A stretch of 64,000 nt of DNA from Microbacteriaceae bacterium (GTDB taxonomy: Bacteria > Actinomycetota > Actinomycetes > Actinomycetales > Microbacteriaceae). Below, piece by piece: positions 1-6,862 of the stretch (positions within the stretch are counted from its first letter, which is position 1; each line of letters begins with the position of its first letter). The position numbers and the translations under genes were made by a program. The notes below the pieces were generated by a model. That model was not told the origin of the DNA. It saw only the letters and a list, made by a program, of their open reading frames with translations, and searched no databases. The stretch covers positions 1 to 64,000 of the forward strand of contig JAODAT010000126.1 of the NCBI GenBank assembly GCA_025463565.1. The letters are read 5' to 3'.

Positions 1-419
1 TCCGCCCCGAAGGACCCTCCGGACACGGCAACCAGTCCGGCCACGATCACGCCGACCCCCGCGCCCGCCAGCCCCCAGATGAGCTGGCTCGTGCGGAAAC
101 GATCGACCGCGCTGCGACTGCCCGCCTGCCGAAGTCGCAACTGCACCGTCGCAGAGCCGCCGAGCGCTCGGTCGAGCGCCGTCCTGACGGTCGAGACGAC
201 GGGCTCGAGAAGCGCGGCGAGGAAGGGCAGCGGCTCGGTGGTGCGGCGAGACAACCGTTGCCGTGCGCCGTCCGAGATGTCGTCGACGTAGGGTGCAACC
301 CGATCGGCGAGCCGTGGGCGCCCGAGCCGTGGCACGAGACTGACCAGCGACCACAGGCCGACTCCCAGCGAGATGCCGCAGAGCACGGCCCAGCCGTCGA
401 ACGACGTCAGCGGAACCAT
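1..419 (-). CDS. tadC: Type II secretion F-family protein, TadC-like (partial, runs off left edge)
   Basis: The first 139 codons of an integral membrane protein; the 3' part lies outside the window. The start ATG at 419 has a GAGG ribosome site about eight bases upstream and overlaps the tadB end by 13 nt. Visible features are an N-terminal hydrophobic stretch (about residues 10-25), a soluble segment with many Arg and Asp (30-105) and a second glycine/valine-rich membrane segment at about 118-139. In Tad systems TadB and TadC form the inner-membrane platform on which the ATPase TadA drives pilus or secretion substrate assembly. The assignment rests mostly on position after tadA and tadB, as the conserved T2SSF core is not yet reached here. 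Confidence 0.75.
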   Translation of the reverse strand, partial: MVPLTSFDGWAVLCGISLGVGLWSLVSLVPRLGRPRLADRVAPYVDDISDGARQRLSRRTTEPLPFLAALLEPVVSTVRTALDRALGGSATVQLRLRQAGSRSAVDRFRTSQLIWGLAGAGVGVIVAGLVAVSGGSFGA

Positions 420-1270
420 CGGCGGTCCTCGGGGAGCCGACCGACCAGCAGCATCACGCGGTACGCGACGACCGTGATGACGGCGCCCGAGCCGATCAGC
501 AGCGCGCCCGCCGGCGTGTTGTACGCCGCGGCGGCCTCGGGTCGTCCGGCGAGCAGCAGCAGAATGACCCAGGGCGCCGCCGCGCCCAACCTGGCCGAGT
601 TGACCACCCACGACTGCCGCCCCTCGACCTCCGACCTGATGGCAGCCTCCTGCCGTAGGTGCGATGACAGGTTGCGGAGCACTGTCGTGAGTTCGGTGCC
701 ACCGACCTCGCGCGACATCCGCAGGGTCTCGAGGATGCGGTCTGCCACTGGATCGGCGAGCCGGGACTTGAGCGCGTCGAGGCACAGCCCGAAGTTGCCG
801 GTCGTGCGGTAGTCCCGCTCGAACTCGCGGAACGCATCCCGTGCACCGGGCGGCCCCACCTCCGCGAGCGCAACGACGCCATCGGGCAGCGCGAGGCCTG
901 ACCGCACCGCGGAGATGAGGTGGTCGACGACGTCAGGCCAGAGCACCCGCGTCGAACGGCGGCGCACACGTGCTCGCCAGGTGATGATGATCGTCGGAAG
1001 CGCGAACCCGGCGACGAAACTCACCGCGGCAAGCGTGACCACCGGAACGAGTGCGAAGCACAGCGCCGCACAGGCGATCGCCAGCACCGCAGAACCGATC
1101 AGCACCGAACCGATGCCGACGGAGGTCACGCCGGCCTGGCTCAGCCGCTCCCGTAGCACGTCGAGCGGCGAGTGCAGCCTGCGAGTGGCCACCGACCTGG
1201 CCGGCCACAGCCACGGTGATCCAATGAATAGCAGGCCGACGCCGAGAAGAAGCCCCAGAAGGATCGTCAT
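407..1270 (-). CDS. tadB: Type II secretion F-family protein, TadB-like
   Basis: A 287-residue inner-membrane platform protein of a Tad/Flp-type system. It begins with a signal-anchor-like hydrophobic segment (residues 1-22), has two membrane segments at about 50-98, a cytosolic T2SSF domain at about 105-215 (with the typical SGLALPDGVVAL and EVGGTELTTVL stretches) and C-terminal membrane segments at about 225-280. The ATG lies in an ATGA overlap with the tadA stop (1267-1270), so translation is probably coupled. A longer reading upstream of 1270 would run inside tadA in another frame and was rejected. No pilin, TadZ or peptidase gene is visible in the window; these may lie beyond the left edge. 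Confidence 0.88.
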   Translation of the reverse strand: MTILLGLLLGVGLLFIGSPWLWPARSVATRRLHSPLDVLRERLSQAGVTSVGIGSVLIGSAVLAIACAALCFALVPVVTLAAVSFVAGFALPTIIITWRARVRRRSTRVLWPDVVDHLISAVRSGLALPDGVVALAEVGPPGARDAFREFERDYRTTGNFGLCLDALKSRLADPVADRILETLRMSREVGGTELTTVLRNLSSHLRQEAAIRSEVEGRQSWVVNSARLGAAAPWVILLLLAGRPEAAAAYNTPAGALLIGSGAVITVVAYRVMLLVGRLPEDRRWFR

Positions 1271-2502
1271 CGCGCACCCCCGGCGAGGATCGCGACCGGG
1301 TCGAGTCCGGCGGCACGGAACTTGGCCGTCTTGGTGGGATGACTGCCCGTGGCACCGAGGCCGTCCTTGCCCATCGCAAAGATGACGCTCGCCTCGATCA
1401 CGCCCGAGGTGACCTGCCCACTCAGGGCGAGGATCTCCGCCACCCGCCGCTGGCCGTTCCGTGCCAGCTCGCAGTGCACGACGATGTCGATCGAGCTCGC
1501 CACCGTCGGCACCACGAACGACGCGTCGATGTTGCGGCCGGCGAGCAGCGGAAGCGTGCAGAGTTTGCTCAGTGCCTCGCGAGCCGAGTTGGCGTGCAAC
1601 GAACACATGCCGGGCAGCCCGCTGTTCAGCGCGATCAGCAGGTCGAGAGCCTCGCCCTCGCGCACCTCCCCAACGATCAGCCGGTCCGGGCGCATTCGCA
1701 GCGCCTCCTTGATCAGGCGCCGCAGGCTGATCTCGCCGGTGCCCTCCAGGCTCGGCTGGCGGCACTGCATCGCCACGACATCCGGCATCGCGGAGAGGTT
1801 CAGCTCGAAGGTCTCCTCAACGGTCACGATCCGTTCGATCGGCCGCGCGGCGGCGAGCAGCGCGCCGAGCATCGTCGTCTTGCCGCTCTGGGTTGCGCCC
1901 GAGACGAGAATGTTTTGGCCGCCCAGCACGCACATGCGCAGGAACTCGGCGGCCTGCACCGTCAGCGAACCGAGGGACACCAGGCGACGGAGGTCGCGTA
2001 TCTGGCGCGAGAATTTGCGCACGTTCACCGCCCAATGACGGCGGGTGACATCCGGGATCACGACGTGCAGCCGAGATCCGTCGGGCAGCGACGCATCGAC
2101 GAACGGAGAACTGAGGTCGACCCGGCGACCGGATGCCTGCAGCATCCGCTCGACCAGGTCACGCACCTGCGTGTCGCTGAGCCGCACGTCGGTGCGCTCC
2201 GGCACTCCGTTGCGGGCGATGAACACCTGCTCGGGGCCGTTGATCCAGATCTCCTCCACCTCGGCGTCGTCGAAGTAGGGCTGCAGCGCGCCGTACCCGG
2301 TGATGGTGGCCACGATCTCGCGCGCGGTCGCGCCCTCGTCGGCCAGCATCGGTACGGACCCGCCGAGCGCACGCTCGCTGTACCGGCGCACCTCCTCGCG
2401 CGCGTAGCGGTCGGCAAGGTCACGATCCGCGGACAGGTCTACGCCGTCGCGGCGTACCCGCTCGCGCACCTGCTCGGCGATGAGGGTGACGGCGCTCGAC
2501 AT
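1267..2502 (-). CDS. tadA: TadA/CpaF-family secretion ATPase
   Basis: A 411-residue hexameric traffic ATPase that powers Tad pilus or DNA/protein secretion from the cytoplasmic face. The N-terminal domain covers about 1-180. Walker A is GATQSGKTT at 202-210, the Asp-box-like region TVEETFEL follows at 227-234, Walker B with IVGEVRE is at 276-282, and the His box SLHANS is at 301-306; length matches the CpaF family. It is the first gene of tadA-tadB-tadC and translationally coupled to tadB. Unlike many actinobacterial tad clusters, no tadZ/cpaE-like gene precedes it: the upstream neighbour is an unrelated ABC operon, separated by a palindrome at 2557-2614. Confidence 0.93.
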   Translation of the reverse strand: MSSAVTLIAEQVRERVRRDGVDLSADRDLADRYAREEVRRYSERALGGSVPMLADEGATAREIVATITGYGALQPYFDDAEVEEIWINGPEQVFIARNGVPERTDVRLSDTQVRDLVERMLQASGRRVDLSSPFVDASLPDGSRLHVVIPDVTRRHWAVNVRKFSRQIRDLRRLVSLGSLTVQAAEFLRMCVLGGQNILVSGATQSGKTTMLGALLAAARPIERIVTVEETFELNLSAMPDVVAMQCRQPSLEGTGEISLRRLIKEALRMRPDRLIVGEVREGEALDLLIALNSGLPGMCSLHANSAREALSKLCTLPLLAGRNIDASFVVPTVASSIDIVVHCELARNGQRRVAEILALSGQVTSGVIEASVIFAMGKDGLGATGSHPTKTAKFRAAGLDPVAILAGGAR

Positions 2503-2556
2503 GCCGACAGTGTGGCGAACCTCGGTCCGTGCCCGCCGGAACTCTCCACAGACGCT

Positions 2557-2614
2557 CGAGTTGCCCGAAATGGTTGGGCTTTCGGGTCAGCCACCACCCT
2601 TTTTGGGCAACTCG
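2557..2614. repeat. Intergenic imperfect palindrome A
   Basis: Outer arms CGAGTTGCCC (2557-2566) and GGGCAACTCG (2605-2614) are perfect inverted repeats. Inward pairing continues imperfectly (AAA with TTT, TGG with CCA), so the whole 58 bases can fold into one long hairpin. It lies between the end of the ABC operon (2621) and the start of tadA (2502), both leftward. It could be a terminator without a U-tract for the upstream operon. Its size and an AAAT inside the left arm recall palindromes B, C and D, but its sequence is the most divergent of the four. Confidence 0.6.
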
Positions 2615-2620
2615 GCGAAA

Positions 2621-3307
2621 TTAGACCGATGAACCTGCGGTCAGGCGCCCATCGTGCAGCTGCACCACGCGGTCGGCGCGCTCCATGAACGCCGGGTCGT
2701 GCGTCGTGACGACTCCGGCCATGCCCCGCTCGTGCACGATCTCGAGCACGAGATCCATCACGTCGGCTGCCGTGCCACCATCCAACTGTCCCGTCGGCTC
2801 GTCGGCCAGCAGCACACGCGGCTCGGCCGCGAGGGCGCGGGCGATGCCGACCCGCTGTTGTTGACCGCCGGAGAGCTCGTCGGGATGCTGGCGAGCGTGG
2901 TCCGCCAGGTCCACCCGGTCGAGAAGCAGTGAGACCCGCGCCGTCCGCTCCTCACGGCTCACCCCGGCGAGCCGGAGCGGCAGCTCGATGTTCTCTGCCG
3001 CGGTCAGCGCCGGCAACAGCCCGAAGCGCTGGAAGACGAAACCGAGGAGCCGGCGCCGGATGCCGACGAGGTCGGCCTCGGGCGCCGCCGTCGTGTCGAT
3101 CCCGTCGATGACGATCGTGCCGGAGTCGGGGCGGTCGAGCGTGCCGAGCAGGGTGAGCAGAGTGGTCTTGCCCGCGCCGGAACGCCCGCGGATGACGAGC
3201 AGCTCGCCCGCCGCGACCTCGAGGTCGATGTCGCGGCAGGCCGTGACGGCGTCCGGCCCTGTGCCGAACGTCCGGGTCACGCCCCTGGCGGTCAGGATCG
3301 ACGTCAT
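2621..3307 (-). CDS. ABC transporter ATP-binding protein (MacB/LolD-like)
   Basis: A 228-residue nucleotide-binding subunit. Walker A is GRSGAGKTT at 41-49, the signature LSGGQQQR at 146-153 and Walker B VLLADEPT at 166-173, followed by a switch His in TTHDP. The short core-only length matches the LolD/MacB/FtsE-like class that pairs with FtsX-type permeases. It is the last gene of a leftward operon and overlaps the preceding ATPase by 4 nt. The two ATPases probably pair with the two large permeases upstream as one mechanotransmission-type exporter or lipoprotein/antimicrobial handling system. The substrate cannot be told from sequence. Confidence 0.92.
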   Translation of the reverse strand: MTSILTARGVTRTFGTGPDAVTACRDIDLEVAAGELLVIRGRSGAGKTTLLTLLGTLDRPDSGTIVIDGIDTTAAPEADLVGIRRRLLGFVFQRFGLLPALTAAENIELPLRLAGVSREERTARVSLLLDRVDLADHARQHPDELSGGQQQRVGIARALAAEPRVLLADEPTGQLDGGTAADVMDLVLEIVHERGMAGVVTTHDPAFMERADRVVQLHDGRLTAGSSV

Positions 3308-4197
3308 CGCGTCTCCTCGGGTTTAGCCGTGCGGTCATCGGGGTGCACTTGCACGTGATCCTCTTCGAGGTTGAGTCGCACGAGATCGCGCATGCCCAGC
3401 CGCTGCACATACTCTCGCGGCAGTTGCAGCCTGCCCACGGAGTCGATCACGGTGAAGGTCTGCGCGTCGGTGCGGTCGGCATCCCGGTGCACCTCGGTCG
3501 AGGTGCGGCCGTCACGGATCTGCACGGTGCGGTTGACGTGATCCGACACCGCCGGGTCGTGCGTCACGATCAGTGCTGTCACCCCGAGCTTCTCATTCAC
3601 CGAGCGGATGGCGTCGAGCACTTCCGCAGACATCGCCTCGTCGAGTTCACCGGTGGGCTCGTCAGCGAGAAGCACCTGCGGGCCGTTCGCCAGCGCCACC
3701 GCGATAGCGACGCGTTGCTGTTCACCACCTGACAACCGGCCGGGCCTGCGATCCGCCTGGGCATCGACCTCCAGCAGACGAAGCAGTTCATCCGCACGCT
3801 TCGCACCGTCGCGGCGTTGGGCCAGCAGCATGGGAAGCTCGACGTTCTCCCGGGCGGTCAGGTAGGGCAGGAGGTTGCGCTCGGTCTGCTGCCAGACGAA
3901 GCCGACGGCGTTCCTCCTGTACTGCAAGCGGCGACGCGACGAGAGCGCGGTGAGGTCGTAGCCGGCCACACTCGCCCGGCCCGCGCTCGGCCGGTCGAGA
4001 CCCGACAGGATGCCGAGCAGTGTCGACTTTCCCGACCCGGATGCCCCGACCACCGCAACGATGTCGCTCTCCGCGACCCGCAGTGAGAGCCCCTGTAGCG
4101 CCTGAACTTCGACGCCCTCCCCCTGGTAGATACGCACAAGGTCCGCGCAGTCGATCATGGGGGTGACCATTGTCGGTACCGATTCGGCTGTCGTCAT
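3304..4197 (-). CDS. ABC transporter ATP-binding protein with AbrB-like C-terminal tail
   Basis: A 297-residue ATPase longer than its partner. Walker A is GASGSGKST at 51-59, the signature LSGGEQQR at 155-162 and Walker B VLLADEPT at 175-182. After the core ends near 235, residues 249-287 read like a SpoVT/AbrB swapped-hairpin unit: an IDSVGRLQLP segment (251-260), then REYVQRLGM, then short alternating hydrophobic strands around VRLNLEEDHVQV. That similarity is by eye and unconfirmed. Alternative ATGs at codons 10 and 14 exist; 4197 is kept because it sits 4 bases after the permease stop. It belongs to the four-gene FtsX-type ABC operon. Confidence 0.9.
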   Translation of the reverse strand: MTTAESVPTMVTPMIDCADLVRIYQGEGVEVQALQGLSLRVAESDIVAVVGASGSGKSTLLGILSGLDRPSAGRASVAGYDLTALSSRRRLQYRRNAVGFVWQQTERNLLPYLTARENVELPMLLAQRRDGAKRADELLRLLEVDAQADRRPGRLSGGEQQRVAIAVALANGPQVLLADEPTGELDEAMSAEVLDAIRSVNEKLGVTALIVTHDPAVSDHVNRTVQIRDGRTSTEVHRDADRTDAQTFTVIDSVGRLQLPREYVQRLGMRDLVRLNLEEDHVQVHPDDRTAKPEETR

Positions 4198-4201
4198 AGT
4201 C

Positions 4202-6862
4202 TCATCGCTCCTCTCCGAGGGTCTGCAATCCGGCCGTCACGGGGCGAGCCAGGTCGAGCAGTATTGCCACGCCGGCCGCGAGTACGGCTGCGACGAGAAA
4301 ACCGGCGAGCGCGAGCGCTGTCGTCGGCGCGTTCACGACGAGCGGCAGTGCGATGGGCGCGCCGATGAAGTCGTCCGAATCGATCGTGTGCAGAACTACT
4401 GCGGCGAGGCCGATGCCCGTCAGCGTTCCCGCGACGACGCCGATGACGGCGACCGGCACGACGTCGGCAAGAACGAGCAGGGCGGCCTGGCGGCGATCGA
4501 ATCCGATGGCGCGCAGGATCGCTCCACGGCGCAACCGCTCCGCCGCGCCGGCGGCGAGGGTGATCACGAACACCAGGAGGCAGAGCAGCGCCGTCACGAT
4601 GGTGGCCGCGAGGATTGCCGTGTGCACCGCCCGATCGAGCGGCGTCCCGAGAATGGACGCCTCCGTACTGGCCGCCGAATACACGGTCGAATCGGACGCG
4701 GACGTGCTCCTGGCCAGCACTGCCTTCACCGCGGCTTCGGCAGTCGCAGGGTCGGCGCCGGATCGCAGGCGCAGAAACACGCCCACCGTCACCGGAGAGA
4801 ACGACTTGCTCGACGCCGTGGCACGGTCCACGAGTACCCATTCCGGTTCGGTGAATACGAGAGACACCGTGTGCGGCTGGATCGAATGCAGCCGCAACTC
4901 GGTGGACCCGGTGGCGTCGAGAATCGCCGTCGCTGGCGGGGCGTCGACGTTCTCCACCACCGCATTCGCCCCCTTCACCACGGCGAGAGCCGAGTGATCG
5001 ATGCCGCGCTGTACCGAGGCGAGGGCCGCCGGATCAACGCTGTACAGTCCGACCAGGTCGGAGTCCGGAACCGTCACCTGCTCGATCTCCTGCACCGTGG
5101 CGTGCGCGACGACGCCGCGCACCGTGCCGAGCTCACGCACCGTTGCGGCGCTCAGGTCCGATGCGCTGACGGAAAGGTCTGACCCGGTGCGGTTCAGCGC
5201 CGCCTGCTCAACGCCATGCTGCTGTGTCGCCACCATCGTCAGGGAGAAGACCGACATTCCGACTCCGACCACGAGCGCGAACAGTACCCACACGCCACCG
5301 CGCCGCGCGATTCCGACGCCGGAGGCGGCGACCAGGCTGACCGCGCCGCGCCCGCGCCGTTGAACCGCGCCGACCCATCGGGTGACGAACGGCGTGATCC
5401 TGGCGACGACGACGGTGACCGCGATGGCGAGAAGCAGTGGGGCGACCTCGACGAGCGGGTCGACTCCTGACGACGCTGTGACCGGACCCCGGGCAACCAG
5501 CACCACGAGTGCGAGAACCGCGAGCAGTACAGCGGCCCCTTCGATGGCGGGGACCGCGACACGCGCGACAACGGAATCGCCGTTTCGCCCACCGGTCTGG
5601 TCGGCCAGTAGCGCTGCCATGATCGGCGCGACCAGCGCGCACACGAGCGCGACGGCCGACGCGACCCCGAGGGATCCCGATCCGGGCGTGAGCAGCACAG
5701 CGAGCGCTCCGCCGATGATCGCGGCTGGAACCGTCCACACGGCGACCTCAGCAGCCGCAAGTAGCCGCACCTGGGCTCCGGACGCGCCGCGAGCGCGAAT
5801 CAGGGCATCCGCTCCGGCTCGACGCGACTGAAGGAGTCGCAGGCCGACCAGAAGCACGGCGGCCAGCGCCCCGGCCGGCCCGAGTTCGAACAGCGCGATG
5901 AGTGCGGTGGATGGAGCGGACGAGACGGTGAACGCCTCGAGTTGCGAGGGGAGACCGCTGGTGAAGGCGGACGGCGTCCCGAAGTTCTTTAGGCCCAGGT
6001 CCACCGGCAGGGACGTGAACCTGCGCACCTCTGCCGCGATGTCTGTCGCCTGGTCCGCGGTGACCGCATTCGTATCGATGCCGTACCAGGCGGAGATCGA
6101 CCGACCGGTGAGCTGCGGCGCCAGGGTCGGCCAGGAGCCCGCGTCTACCCAGATCGTCGAATAGTAGGTGTCGATCACGCCATCCACCGCGCTCACGTGC
6201 GTACCGAGGTACCCGCGGTCGGAGTCGAGACTCCAAAAGGCGCGCTTCGAATCGCGCGGCGTGACGATACCGACCAGCACGACCGATCTGCTCTTCGCGC
6301 CGTTCGTGCCGGCCAGCGTCTGCGTCTGGCCGATCTTCCATTTCAGCGTTGCCGCGGCCTTCGACGCGATCACGACCTCGATGGGCTGCCCCGCGACAGC
6401 CGGACGAGGCCATCGCCCCGAGGCCAGGCGTGACTCGTCGCGCAGCGACGGCGCGGCCTCGAGCGTGTACACGGTGGGGATCTGGATCGTGGTCGATGTA
6501 CCCGACCCGGGGAATCCCCTCCCCTGCGGCCCTCTCGCGATCCCGGCGAACTCGCCCGGCTGGATGAGCCCGCCGAGATTCGCCAGCGGCCGGCGAACGA
6601 CCGCCAGCCGGGAGGGCAGGCGCGACCACACACCCGCGATTCCCGCTCCGCTGGTGTCGACGACATTCGTCTCCAACGGGAGGTTCGCGGCACCCTGCAC
6701 GAGATCATGCCGGACGGCGGACGTGAGAGCGGTGAGCGTCAGCCGGGGAGCACCGATCGCGAGCAGCGCGCTGACGAGAACGAGCAACGCGATCAGCACG
6801 GAGACACCGGGAACCTGGCGCAGACCGCGCACGGTGAGCCGCGTGGGACCGAGCGCGTTCAT
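4202..6862 (-). CDS. FtsX-family ABC transporter permease
   Basis: An 886-residue membrane protein. The first membrane helix is at about 20-42, followed by a large extracytoplasmic domain, a group of helices in the middle (about 325-470) and a C-terminal FtsX domain whose loop LRRGAILRAIGFDRRQ is the typical coupling-helix-like sequence. The ATG at 6862 is inside an ATGA overlap with the preceding permease (6859-6862). A long upstream extension of the frame to 7465 lies wholly inside that permease and is rejected. With the 984-residue permease and two ATPases it forms one exporter or cell-envelope remodelling unit. Confidence 0.9.
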   Translation of the reverse strand: MNALGPTRLTVRGLRQVPGVSVLIALLVLVSALLAIGAPRLTLTALTSAVRHDLVQGAANLPLETNVVDTSGAGIAGVWSRLPSRLAVVRRPLANLGGLIQPGEFAGIARGPQGRGFPGSGTSTTIQIPTVYTLEAAPSLRDESRLASGRWPRPAVAGQPIEVVIASKAAATLKWKIGQTQTLAGTNGAKSRSVVLVGIVTPRDSKRAFWSLDSDRGYLGTHVSAVDGVIDTYYSTIWVDAGSWPTLAPQLTGRSISAWYGIDTNAVTADQATDIAAEVRRFTSLPVDLGLKNFGTPSAFTSGLPSQLEAFTVSSAPSTALIALFELGPAGALAAVLLVGLRLLQSRRAGADALIRARGASGAQVRLLAAAEVAVWTVPAAIIGGALAVLLTPGSGSLGVASAVALVCALVAPIMAALLADQTGGRNGDSVVARVAVPAIEGAAVLLAVLALVVLVARGPVTASSGVDPLVEVAPLLLAIAVTVVVARITPFVTRWVGAVQRRGRGAVSLVAASGVGIARRGGVWVLFALVVGVGMSVFSLTMVATQQHGVEQAALNRTGSDLSVSASDLSAATVRELGTVRGVVAHATVQEIEQVTVPDSDLVGLYSVDPAALASVQRGIDHSALAVVKGANAVVENVDAPPATAILDATGSTELRLHSIQPHTVSLVFTEPEWVLVDRATASSKSFSPVTVGVFLRLRSGADPATAEAAVKAVLARSTSASDSTVYSAASTEASILGTPLDRAVHTAILAATIVTALLCLLVFVITLAAGAAERLRRGAILRAIGFDRRQAALLVLADVVPVAVIGVVAGTLTGIGLAAVVLHTIDSDDFIGAPIALPLVVNAPTTALALAGFLVAAVLAAGVAILLDLARPVTAGLQTLGEER

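Noticed and set aside
47..298. Small open frames inside the first 420 bases
   Set aside because: The leftward TadC-like frame is open across the whole segment and gives a sensible membrane protein with a ribosome site; the others are shadows.
1339..2688. A 449-codon open frame on the plus strand across tadA
   Set aside because: It is antisense to a gene with intact ATPase motifs; its translation is rich in His, Arg and Gln, as expected of a shadow frame in GC-rich DNA.
4157..5182. A 341-codon plus-strand frame across the FtsX permease
   Set aside because: It has a low-complexity Arg/Gly/Asp/His composition, no family motif, and lies opposite a conserved gene.
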